Shown here piece after piece: positions 1 through 5,819 of a stretch of DNA of 11,217 bases. The stretch is taken from positions 1 to 11,217 of the forward strand of contig JAEOUL010000154.1 in the NCBI GenBank assembly GCA_016839345.1, given 5' to 3'. Position 1 is the first letter of the stretch, and each line of letters starts with the position of its first letter. Both the position numbers and the translations under genes were made by a program. The notes under the pieces were generated by a model. It did not search any database. It was not told where the DNA came from and was given only the letters and a program-made list of their open reading frames with translations. The stretch comes from Candidatus Thorarchaeota archaeon (GTDB taxonomy: Archaea > Asgardarchaeota > Thorarchaeia > Thorarchaeales > Thorarchaeaceae).

Positions 1-2
1 AA

Positions 3-716
3 GAGTTTGATATTGATCGGACAGACGTTATCCAGAGAGCATATGAAATTGGTATTGGTATGATATCCTCTGCTATCACAACTGATACTTGGTCAAAGAT
101 GATGATTATTGCTCATGAATACTCGAATGTCTATGCATCAATTGGACTGGACCCCATGAACTGGAATAATGTTGATGAATCTATGATGTTCATCAGAGAG
201 CATTTTGAGGAAATTGTCAGTATTGGAGAGGTTGGTTTAGACCACTATCGCGAAAGAAACCATAATGCCCGAAAAATTCAAGAAACTGCCTTCAGAAGAA
301 TGATTGACCTTAGTCTTGAACTCAAGCTTCCCATTCAGGTTCATTCTAGATCTGCTGGAAGAGCTGCATTAGGAATCTTACAGGATGCAAATGCAGATCA
401 AGTTCACATGCATGCATTTGATGGGAAAGCAAGTCATGCACGACGAGCGTCGAAAGATTTGGGTTATTACTTCTCAATACCAACCTCAATTGTCAGATCG
501 CCGCAAAAGAGGAAACTCGTGAAAGCTGTAGAGATTGAGAGGCTCCTAGTGGAAACAGACAGTCCAGTTCTTGGTCCAATTAAAAGCGAGAGGAATGTGC
601 CCGCCAACTTACCAATTGTTCTAAAAGAAGTTGCACTGATTCTTGGGAGAGATGTAGAGGAACTTCGGAAAATAATCCTCGACAACACTTGTAGATTATA
701 TTCAACAATCAAGTGA
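3..716 (+). CDS. TatD-family metal-dependent deoxyribonuclease (5' end outside window)
   Basis: TatD-family hydrolases are TIM-barrel, metal-dependent 3'-5' nucleases acting on DNA (some on RNA or D-aminoacyl substrates). The reading frame is open from position 3, and the upstream residues (FDIDRTDVIQRAYEIGI) match the segment that follows the N-terminal HxH motif in this family. The gene therefore begins before the window, and the ATG at 60 is internal. Visible family motifs are IGEVGLD (metal-binding Glu), PIQVHSR (His), VHMHAFDG (His) and LLVETDSP (metal-binding Asp). The C-terminal tail, with ILDNTCRLY, is also typical. Visible length is 237 residues; the family usually has about 250-265, so only the first 10-20 residues, with the HxH pair, are missing. 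It is followed after 45 nt by the HD gene on the same strand. The family call is secure; the exact substrate is not known. Confidence 0.9.
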   Translation, partial: EFDIDRTDVIQRAYEIGIGMISSAITTDTWSKMMIIAHEYSNVYASIGLDPMNWNNVDESMMFIREHFEEIVSIGEVGLDHYRERNHNARKIQETAFRRMIDLSLELKLPIQVHSRSAGRAALGILQDANADQVHMHAFDGKASHARRASKDLGYYFSIPTSIVRSPQKRKLVKAVEIERLLVETDSPVLGPIKSERNVPANLPIVLKEVALILGRDVEELRKIILDNTCRLYSTIK

Positions 717-761
717 CATAATTCATAAGCGCGTCTTTGTGTGGACCTTAGTTGACTCAGG

Positions 762-1415
762 ATGAAAAGTGACATCGAACAACGACTTCGTAAGATTGTT
801 GAGGTTACAACTAAAAAAGAAGCAATCAATGAATGGAAAAAATCTGCTCAAGATCAGAAGGTTCCTTTATACAACTACAGGGCAGATCATATCGATGAGG
901 TGGTTGCATTATCGAAGCACTTAGCAGAAGGAACCAATGCAGACATGGATGTGATAACTCTTGCAGCATGGCTTCATGACCTCGACAAGCCAGGAGTTGG
1001 TGGAATCCCTACTCAACATCATGGGATTGTGAGTGCAGAGATGGCAGAAGAGATTCTGACCCAAGAAGAAATCAATCCTGCCACAATAGCGAAGGTTTCG
1101 GATGTGATAAGAAAGCATGTGGGCCTTACTCTAGATGAACCTCTAGAACCCATTGAAGCACAAATCATCTGGGAAGCTGATAAGATACTCAAACTAGGGG
1201 TGATTGGATGGATTCAAGGCATACTGAATGGAATTAGGTTGTTTCCGGGTAGAAGTATAAAACAAATAGCTAATGACCATAGAGAGTTTCTCCTACTTGC
1301 TGAATCGATTGTTAACTGTGTGGCAACTGATAAAGGCAGAACCATCGCTCAACAAAGATTAAGGACATTGCAAATACTGTCAGAAACCCTTGATAGAGAA
1401 CTTGAACTAGAATGA
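762..1415 (+). CDS. HD-domain phosphohydrolase
   Basis: A 217-residue soluble protein of the HD superfamily, whose members hydrolyse phosphomonoesters or phosphodiesters, often of nucleotides, with a bound divalent metal. The metal ligands can be read in order: His43 (ADHIDE), His72-Asp73 (WLHDLDKPG), His119 (IRKHVG) and Asp140 (WEADKIL). An extra HHG motif at 86-88 fits the helix that follows the HD pair in this superfamily. The ATG at 762 is the first possible start after an in-frame TGA at 753; no clear ribosome site is seen. It lies 45 nt after the tatD-like gene and 6 nt before the CinA-like gene, so the three are probably co-transcribed. The substrate cannot be told from sequence; the neighbours suggest nucleotide or cofactor clean-up, which is inference. 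Confidence 0.8.
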   Translation: MKSDIEQRLRKIVEVTTKKEAINEWKKSAQDQKVPLYNYRADHIDEVVALSKHLAEGTNADMDVITLAAWLHDLDKPGVGGIPTQHHGIVSAEMAEEILTQEEINPATIAKVSDVIRKHVGLTLDEPLEPIEAQIIWEADKILKLGVIGWIQGILNGIRLFPGRSIKQIANDHREFLLLAESIVNCVATDKGRTIAQQRLRTLQILSETLDRELELE

Positions 1416-1421
1416 TAGGAA

Positions 1422-2243
1422 GTGGCACTAACGAAGAGAAAAATCAGAACAGTTGGTATTGTAGCAATTGGGAACGAATTACTAGATGGAAAAGTTCTCG
1501 AATCAAATTCAAACTGGATGACAATGCAACTGATACCTCTTGGTCTCGAAATCAAAAGAAGAGCGCTAGTGAAGGATGAGATAGAAGAGATTGGTCAAGC
1601 AATTGATTTCGTTAAAGCAACAAGTGATATGATCATAACCTCAGGAGGACTAGGTCCAACACATGATGACATGACATTGAAGGCATTAGCCAGTCACCTA
1701 AAGTTAAAACTCGTTGAGAATCCAGAAGCTATTGAAATCATAGAGAGACAGTACAAAACACTACACGAGAGAGGAATAGTGCAGTCACCAGAAATGACTT
1801 CGAGCAGAAAGAAGATGGCACATATTCCTGAGGGCTCCAAAGCACTTGACAATCGTGTAGGAGGAGCTCCAGGTGTGATGATACAAAATGAGAATGTTAC
1901 AATCTTCTGTCTGCCTGGAGTCCCTAGTGAGTTGAAATTCATCTTTGAGGATTCAGTTTTACCTTGGTTGAATGACCGTGTAGCTCAAGTCTTCCATGAA
2001 GAAGTAATTGAATTCGAATTGAAGGATGAGTCAGTCTTCGCTCCTGCTATTGAGGAGGTCATGAAGAAAGTTCCAGGGGTTTGGATCAAGTCCATGCCAA
2101 AGATGTATGGAACTTCAAAAACACTCCAGGTTTGGCTGTCTGCAAGAGGACAAGACATCTCTACACTAGACGAACTCATTCAACGAGCCATCTTGGCACT
2201 AGAGAAGACCACTGGATTGAAATCTAGTCCAGTTGATCTCTAA
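1422..2243 (+). CDS. CinA-like / molybdopterin-binding (MoCF) domain protein
   Basis: A 273-residue protein of the CinA N-terminal family (MoCF-biosynthesis fold). The signature motifs are GNELLDGK (17-24), TSGGLGPTHDD (73-83), the phosphate- or nucleotide-binding loop shared with MogA and MoeA, and a GVMIQ...IFCLPGVPSEL stretch (about 151-171) diagnostic of CinA. In CinA this domain is linked to pyrophosphatase activity on ADP-ribose or NAD-related compounds. The C-terminal nicotinamide-nucleotide amidase domain found in many bacterial CinA proteins is absent, as is usual for archaeal single-domain members. The start is GTG at 1422, with TAGGA immediately upstream and 6 nt after the HD gene's stop. 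The gene probably belongs to an operon with the HD and TatD genes. The family call is firm; the physiological role in archaea is not established. Confidence 0.85.
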   Translation: MALTKRKIRTVGIVAIGNELLDGKVLESNSNWMTMQLIPLGLEIKRRALVKDEIEEIGQAIDFVKATSDMIITSGGLGPTHDDMTLKALASHLKLKLVENPEAIEIIERQYKTLHERGIVQSPEMTSSRKKMAHIPEGSKALDNRVGGAPGVMIQNENVTIFCLPGVPSELKFIFEDSVLPWLNDRVAQVFHEEVIEFELKDESVFAPAIEEVMKKVPGVWIKSMPKMYGTSKTLQVWLSARGQDISTLDELIQRAILALEKTTGLKSSPVDL

Positions 2244-2254
2244 CTCTGCCGATA

Positions 2255-2263
2255 GATATATTC
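2255..2263 (+). promoter_or_regulatory. Candidate TATA box for the polyprenol kinase-like gene
   Basis: GATATATTC lies about 42 nt before the ATG at 2301. Archaeal TATA boxes sit about 25 nt upstream of the start of transcription, which would be near 2284. It lies in the 57-nt space after the CinA-like stop, so the kinase gene may be transcribed separately from the upstream cluster. Confidence 0.4.
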
Positions 2264-2300
2264 ACCAGTGTGTTTGGAACTCGGAGAGAGTGGAACACGA

Positions 2301-3068
2301 ATGCAGGCGGATTTTTCGATTATATTGGAAGATATAATCGTCTATTTCATCGCAGTAGTCTATGCAGGGATGGTTCTAACAATAGCAGATTTGGCACGAA
2401 AGAAACTAAACCTAGGGTCTGAAACAACAAGGAGAATTGTCCATCTATTTGCAGGTGCGGCGATTTGGACAGTTCCATTCTATCCGCATCCATGGGTTGC
2501 AACTCTTGTGGCACTAACTTTCGTAATCATGCTAGCACTTGCGAACACGGATAGGTTCGGTGGATTCTTCGCAGCGATGGCGAGACCAGAGGATTTGGAG
2601 CATAATAGTGTGAGAGGTCCATTCTGGTACGCTGTATCCATAACAATCCTCACTGGCATTTTCACTTTCACTGGCTATCATTCTCTCTATTTTATAGCTG
2701 CAGCAGCTATTCATATTATGATGTTAGGGGATGGTATGTCTGCACCAATAGGTATGAAATATGGAGCCAATTCTACACGAGTCATTTTTGGTTCAAATAG
2801 AAGTATACCTGGAACTCTGGCAGTTTTTGCTTTTGGTTTCATAGGGTCTCTTATAGCTTTTTGGTGGTTTGGAATTTTTTCTGTTCAAGTCTTCTTATCA
2901 GGGGGGAACATTCTATGGTTTGAGATGATTATTCTTGCACTGACTGGCGCATTGACAGGCACAATTGTTGAGCTTGTTAGTCCAAAAGGCACAGACAATA
3001 TCACGCTACCCTTAGTGACTTGTGTTGTAATATTTCTAGCTGCAATGCAATTAGGTCTTATAATTTAA
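2301..3068 (+). CDS. Polyprenol (dolichol/phytol) kinase-like integral membrane protein
   Basis: A membrane protein of 255 residues from the ATG at 2301, with about six or seven hydrophobic helices. It carries the hallmarks of the CTP-dependent dolichol/phytol kinase and phosphatidate cytidylyltransferase-like superfamily: RRIVH (44-48), LGDGMSAPIG (142-151), NRSIPGTL (166-173) and ELVSPKGTDNITLPL (224-238). Such enzymes phosphorylate isoprenoid alcohols at the membrane, for example for lipid-linked sugar carriers or salvage of geranylgeraniol. A GTG at 2268 would add 11 residues, but a TATA-like box at 2255-2263 predicts transcription from about 2284, downstream of that GTG. GTGGA at 2290-2294 can serve as ribosome site for the ATG. 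It converges with the rpoH pair, with only 5 nt between stop codons. The substrate is not determined by sequence. Confidence 0.75.
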   Translation: MQADFSIILEDIIVYFIAVVYAGMVLTIADLARKKLNLGSETTRRIVHLFAGAAIWTVPFYPHPWVATLVALTFVIMLALANTDRFGGFFAAMARPEDLEHNSVRGPFWYAVSITILTGIFTFTGYHSLYFIAAAAIHIMMLGDGMSAPIGMKYGANSTRVIFGSNRSIPGTLAVFAFGFIGSLIAFWWFGIFSVQVFLSGGNILWFEMIILALTGALTGTIVELVSPKGTDNITLPLVTCVVIFLAAMQLGLII

Positions 3069-3077
3069 TAGACCTAA
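3051..3077. terminator. Inverted repeat spanning the convergent stop codons
   Basis: TTAGGTCT (3051-3058) and AGACCTAA (3070-3077) form a perfect 8-bp stem with an 11-nt AT-rich loop. It covers the TAA of the polyprenol kinase-like gene and the TAG of the downstream rpoH copy, which converge here. It may act on both strands to end or stabilise transcripts. No long T-run follows on either strand, so intrinsic termination is unproven. Confidence 0.4.
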
Positions 3078-3658
3078 GAGTCAACCACAAGTCGGTAGTA
3101 ATAGGATTTTCCAGCAGTTGGACTATCACGTTCTATTCTGATAACCTGACCGGGTCTCGCACCCAAGACACGTGCGGCCGGGTCTTGCGTTCGAATTCGA
3201 GGCAGCTGAGTTTTCTTTATACCATAATGATCAAGAACCATTTGAATCTCAGATTCCTCTGCAATTACATGAGGCGGTACCATCTCATGGTCAAACAAAT
3301 CGAATGATGCATAATGACCCTCAACAAGCTCGACTCGCGAAGCTTTGGCATACTTTTTGGAAGCTGGAGTAAAACGAGAACCTCCAACAAGCATCCCTCT
3401 CTGAGAATCAGTTTCTTCCATTTCTTTAACAAGATCCCGAATAAGAGCTACTCCAACAACCTTTGGTTCTTTCAGTACCCAGACTGTATACTTCAGGGTA
3501 ACATCTTTTGATTCTCTAGTAGGGAATAGCACAAATCTATCATCATACTCAAGCAGTTCGCTTACAGTGAACCCACGTAATGCGAGCAACGATCGTGTTT
3601 TGAATACAAGAGATGGTATCTCAATTTTCTCAGGTTGATCAGACAAAGTAACAAACAC
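3074..3658 (-). CDS. rpoH: RNA polymerase subunit H / Rpb5, copy 2 (with N-terminal jaw-like domain)
   Basis: Rpb5/RpoH is a component of archaeal and eukaryotic RNA polymerase. The last 75 or so residues are a clear RpoH assembly domain: HEMVPPHVI, YGIKKTQLPRI, DPAARVLGARPGQVIRI and SPTAG...YYYRLVV. Ordinary archaeal RpoH contains only that part. Here an extra domain of about 115 residues precedes it, including YTVWVLKEP, VALIRDLVKEMEE, RGMLVGGSRFTPASKK and SRVELVEG. This resembles the eukaryotic Rpb5 N-terminal jaw domain. It is about 67% identical to the upstream copy over 183 residues. The start is uncertain: the frame is open to a TTG at 3733, which would overlap the upstream gene by 20 nt, but alignment with the other copy favours GTG 3658 (194 aa, used here) or TTG 3646 (190 aa). 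It is presumably co-transcribed with the upstream copy. Confidence 0.85.
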   Translation of the reverse strand: MFVTLSDQPEKIEIPSLVFKTRSLLALRGFTVSELLEYDDRFVLFPTRESKDVTLKYTVWVLKEPKVVGVALIRDLVKEMEETDSQRGMLVGGSRFTPASKKYAKASRVELVEGHYASFDLFDHEMVPPHVIAEESEIQMVLDHYGIKKTQLPRIRTQDPAARVLGARPGQVIRIERDSPTAGKSYYYRLVVDS

Positions 3659-3713
3659 CCAATCTAGTGGGTCAGTTCGAATTCGTTGATATAAACAATC
3701 CGGTGGAAATAAG

Positions 3714-4277
3714 CTAGTTACTACTAGAGTCAACTACTAGCCTGTAGTAGTATGTCAATCCTGCTGTAGGACTATCTCTCTCAACACGGATAATCTCTCC
3801 CGGATTTGCCCCCAGCACCTTCACAGCAGGATCATCTCTGAAGATTCGAGGTAGTTGATTCTTTTTGATTCCATAATGATTCAAAACAAGTTGCACCTCA
3901 TCGTTTGATGCAATAATGTGTTTAGGAACGAGTTCATGTTCGAAGAGATCGAAAGAAGAATAGTTCCCGACTATGAGCTCGATTCTAGATGATATAGCAA
4001 TCTTCTTCGCGGCTGGTGTAAACCGGCTTCCACCAACAAGCATACCACGCACAGAGTCAGTTTCCTCCATTTCACGAGCAAGGTCTCTGATAAGAGCAAC
4101 TCCAACAATCGTAGGTTCCCTAAGAACCCATACTGTGTATCTTTTTAATTGACCATCAATTTCTCGCTCGGGATACATAACGAACTTGTTTTCATATTCT
4201 AGAACCTCATTAATAGAATAGAATCTGAGGTTCAGAAGACTTCTTGTCTTCAAAACTGCACGGGGTAATTCAATCAT
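3714..4277 (-). CDS. rpoH: RNA polymerase subunit H / Rpb5, copy 1 (with N-terminal jaw-like domain)
   Basis: A 187-residue Rpb5-like subunit of RNA polymerase. Residues about 113-183 are the RpoH domain: FEHELVPKHII, YGIKKNQLPRI, DDPAVKVLGANPGEIIRV and RDSPTAG...YYYRLVV. Residues 1-112 form an additional domain with YTVWVLREP (47-55), VALIRDLAREMEE (60-72) and RGMLVGGSRFTPAAKK (77-92). Its RG-L-V-----FTP-A-K pattern matches both eukaryotic Rpb5 jaw domains and Mrr-type restriction-endonuclease folds. Where Mrr nucleases have (E/Q)xK, this protein reads WVL, so nuclease activity is not expected. The start is ATG 4277. A TATA-like box at 4324-4333 predicts transcription from about 4304, downstream of the longer possible ATG at 4310, and GGAG (4287-4290) sits 9 nt before ATG 4277. 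No rpoB or rpoA gene is adjacent, unlike the usual archaeal rpoH location. Confidence 0.88.
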   Translation of the reverse strand: MIELPRAVLKTRSLLNLRFYSINEVLEYENKFVMYPEREIDGQLKRYTVWVLREPTIVGVALIRDLAREMEETDSVRGMLVGGSRFTPAAKKIAISSRIELIVGNYSSFDLFEHELVPKHIIASNDEVQLVLNHYGIKKNQLPRIFRDDPAVKVLGANPGEIIRVERDSPTAGLTYYYRLVVDSSSN

Positions 4278-4323
4278 AAGGATGAACTCCAAGAAACGAT
4301 AGCATCGCATCGCCCTTTGGAGT

Positions 4324-4333
4324 GAATATAAAC
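4324..4333 (-). promoter_or_regulatory. TATA box of the tandem rpoH genes
   Basis: Read on the minus strand this is GTTTATATTC, close to the archaeal TATA consensus. It predicts a start of transcription near 4304 and a leader of about 27 nt with GGAG before ATG 4277. This decides the start of rpoH copy 1. Confidence 0.6.
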
Positions 4334-4347
4334 ATTATCAAGTGTTC

Positions 4348-4366
4348 ATTGATTGTATCAATCAAT
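4348..4366. repeat. Perfect 8-bp inverted repeat upstream of the rpoH promoter
   Basis: ATTGATTG, TAT, CAATCAAT: an exact 8-bp inverted repeat with a 3-nt centre, about 15 nt upstream of the rpoH TATA box and overlapping the stop codon of the desulforedoxin-like gene. It could be a protein-binding site controlling rpoH or a weak 3' hairpin for the upstream gene. No T-run follows on the minus strand, which makes a simple terminator less likely. Confidence 0.45.
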
Positions 4367-4499
4367 CGTCTTCATAGAGTCTCATTGGTTGGTTACAACA
4401 GACCAATGTTCCGACACCTGATTTCTTCACTTCAATGACCTGTTGACAGATGTCACAAACGTATATTCCACCTTCTTTCGCCATTTTTTGAACATCCAT
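4362..4499 (-). CDS. Desulforedoxin-like small iron protein
   Basis: A 45-codon gene starting at ATG 4499. The protein has Cys15-x2-Cys18 (YVCDIC) and the adjacent pair Cys34-Cys35 in TLVCCNQPMRLYEDD. This is the pattern of desulforedoxin and of the N-terminal domain of desulfoferrodoxin, where four cysteines bind a single iron in a rubredoxin-like Fe(Cys)4 site. The catalytic superoxide-reductase domain that follows in desulfoferrodoxin is absent, so this is a stand-alone electron-transfer or iron-binding module. An internal ATG at 4484 could give a 40-residue form. A TATA-like CATAAATC (about 4528-4537) would place the transcript start near 4508, so translation is nearly leaderless. The gene is on the same strand as rpoH and ends 37 nt before its promoter's start point region. 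Its redox partner is unknown. Confidence 0.85.
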   Translation of the reverse strand: MDVQKMAKEGGIYVCDICQQVIEVKKSGVGTLVCCNQPMRLYEDD

Positions 4500-4652
4500 T
4501 AATGAATGAGTTATAGGTTAATTTCACAGATTTATGGGTTTCTGACCAAAGAACCTTGTATGCTTTTACGAGATTGCTCTTTAGCAACACCGTACGAAGA
4601 TACAAATACTGTAATAACCTTCAAGCAATAGGACAGGTATGAGGCGATTCAT

Positions 4653-5078
4653 TTGGTTGGTATTACAAAGGGAATGATTGCTGATGTTCATAAAAAGAGG
4701 GATATTCGTCTTCCAGATGATTTCTTCAACAATGCAGAATTGAAAGATATGAAGGCTGCAATGGTGATCTACTTTGAGAGATCTGGAGAAATCCGTCTGA
4801 TACCTATGATGAAAGAGGGCGGTGCTCGAGTCAGACTAGAGGTCGAAAAGGTCAATCCAGCATTGATGCAAACAATGACGCAATTATTCAAACAACATGA
4901 TCTCAAAGTGTTATTCACAACAGGATTTTGCTTTGAAGCAAGTAGATGTATCTACGAGGTTTACTTTTCGGCCGATAACATCAAAGGTAAGCAAGATACC
5001 ATTAGAAAGACAATTGAGAGTATCCCAGGACTTTTTGAGAGTGAATTTGAGATTCTAGAAATTGGTCAAGAATGGTAG
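4653..5078 (+). CDS. Small protein with AbrB-like N-terminus and ACT-like C-terminus
   Basis: A 141-residue soluble protein that I do not recognise as a named family. Residues about 4-53 (ITKGMIADVHKKRDIRLP...SGEIRLIPM) have the outline of a SpoVT/AbrB swapped-hairpin DNA-binding domain, which usually reads as a strand, an I-x-L/I-P turn and a final strand ending in IxLIP. Residues about 60-138 alternate strand-helix-strand-strand-helix-strand, as in ACT small-molecule-binding domains. Both domain assignments are pattern inference. If right, it would be a ligand-responsive transcription factor. The start is TTG 4653, supported by GAGG at 4641-4644 eight nt upstream; the nearby ATG at 4639 is in another frame and closes quickly. 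It converges with the ribbon-helix-helix gene, 12 nt apart. Confidence 0.7.
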   Translation: MVGITKGMIADVHKKRDIRLPDDFFNNAELKDMKAAMVIYFERSGEIRLIPMMKEGGARVRLEVEKVNPALMQTMTQLFKQHDLKVLFTTGFCFEASRCIYEVYFSADNIKGKQDTIRKTIESIPGLFESEFEILEIGQEW

Positions 5079-5090
5079 AGTCTGAGTAGA

Positions 5091-5636
5091 TTACAGGATA
5101 CGCAATGCTACATTTTCTTTGACATTAGTTTCTACTGTTTCTAGCTTCACATTGAGAAGAGATTCCAAATAACCTCGAATGAATGGCGCGGGATAGAATG
5201 GACTTCCAATCACGATAAGATTGTCATTTAATGATATTGAACCCCATCCATTATCTTGCAGGAGTCTCAGTACTAGATTTCTGCTTTTCTCATTCTTGGG
5301 ATCTTCTCCATGAAAGAGACGAACAGCATCAGCAATCGGAGCTTGTTTACCAGCAGTTTCTCCCAACTCGTACTGGTCTGTTGGAGTCAAAGCAGAGAAG
5401 AAGAGGGAGGTAAGAGTTTCAGATTCAAATACAGACCTCGATGAATTCACATATATTCCACGATCGGTCCATTTGTGAACTGTAAAATCGAGAAACCATC
5501 TAACTGAGTCCTCAATCAATTGTGCACGTGATCTACCAACCCGCTCTTGTACAAGATTGTCAATTCTATTGACAAGTGATTGACTCATTGTGACACTAAT
5601 GATTTTCTTCTTATCAGACTCATCGCTTTTCGACAA
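5091..5636 (-). CDS. Ribbon-helix-helix transcriptional regulator with C-terminal sensor-like domain
   Basis: A 181-residue protein. Residues about 11-52 form a ribbon-helix-helix DNA-binding unit: strand KIISVTM, helix QSLVNRIDNLVQER, then GRSRAQLIEDSVRWFLDF. This is the CopG/NikR-like arrangement that binds DNA as a dimer. The remaining 125 or so residues include YELGETAGKQAP, LLQDNGWGSISL and PFIRGYLESLL. They loosely recall V4R-type sensor domains but lack the usual cysteines, so the ligand is unknown. The start is TTG 5636, firmly supported by a strong GGAGG ribosome site about ten nt upstream. The next in-frame ATG (5588) would remove the DNA-contacting strand. A perfect inverted repeat at 5681-5699 in the upstream region is a candidate operator, suggesting autoregulation and control of the divergent 86-aa gene. 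Confidence 0.8.
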   Translation of the reverse strand: MSKSDESDKKKIISVTMSQSLVNRIDNLVQERVGRSRAQLIEDSVRWFLDFTVHKWTDRGIYVNSSRSVFESETLTSLFFSALTPTDQYELGETAGKQAPIADAVRLFHGEDPKNEKSRNLVLRLLQDNGWGSISLNDNLIVIGSPFYPAPFIRGYLESLLNVKLETVETNVKENVALRIL

Positions 5637-5680
5637 CTAAGCAAACCTCCAAATCTACTCTCACGCCTCATCGAAGTCAA

Positions 5681-5699
5681 TAGACAGTATTCGTGTCTA
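5681..5699. promoter_or_regulatory. Palindromic candidate operator (TAGACA-N7-TGTCTA)
   Basis: TAGACA (5681-5686) and TGTCTA (5694-5699) form a perfect 6-bp inverted repeat with a 7-nt spacer, in the 183-nt space between the divergent regulator and the 86-aa gene. Such two-fold symmetric half-sites suit a ribbon-helix-helix dimer of dimers. It sits just downstream, on the minus strand, of a weak TATA-like AATTAA (5701-5706), so binding would block transcription of the regulator. The rest of the gap contains no convincing gene. Confidence 0.45.
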
Positions 5700-5819
5700 C
5701 TTAATTTCACTAGAACAAATGCAAAGCTACTATATGAGTTCTTTGGGAGAAGGATTTGTTGGAGAATGTCAACAAGTAAACCTTAATCGGAGCTAATAAC
5801 TGAATTTGATTGACAAACA

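Noticed and set aside
60..716. ATG at 60 as the true start of the TatD-like gene
   Set aside because: The frame is open to the window edge and the upstream residues match the family's N-terminal region, so the start lies outside.
3014..3372. Plus-strand open frames across the rpoH copy 2 region
   Set aside because: They lie antisense to a protein with clear Rpb5 homology and encode no recognisable sequence.
3714..4277. N-terminal domain of the Rpb5-like proteins as an active Mrr-type nuclease
   Set aside because: The position expected to hold (E/Q)xK reads WVL in both copies, so the catalytic pattern is missing.
4278..4310. ATG at 4310 as start of rpoH copy 1
   Set aside because: The TATA-like box predicts a transcript starting near 4304, and the extra residues have no counterpart in copy 2.
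4383..4408. CATTGGT...ACCAATG inverted repeat
   Set aside because: It lies inside the desulforedoxin-like coding sequence, over conserved cysteine and proline codons, and is more likely a coding coincidence.
4574..4587. TTGCT-CTTT-AGCAA short hairpin upstream of the 4653 gene
   Set aside because: A 5-bp stem is expected by chance in a region of this size, and it has no clear relation to a promoter element.
5580..5786. Plus-strand open frame of about 68 codons between the divergent genes
   Set aside because: It starts inside the regulator gene on the opposite strand, has no ribosome site or recognisable motif, and crosses the candidate operator.
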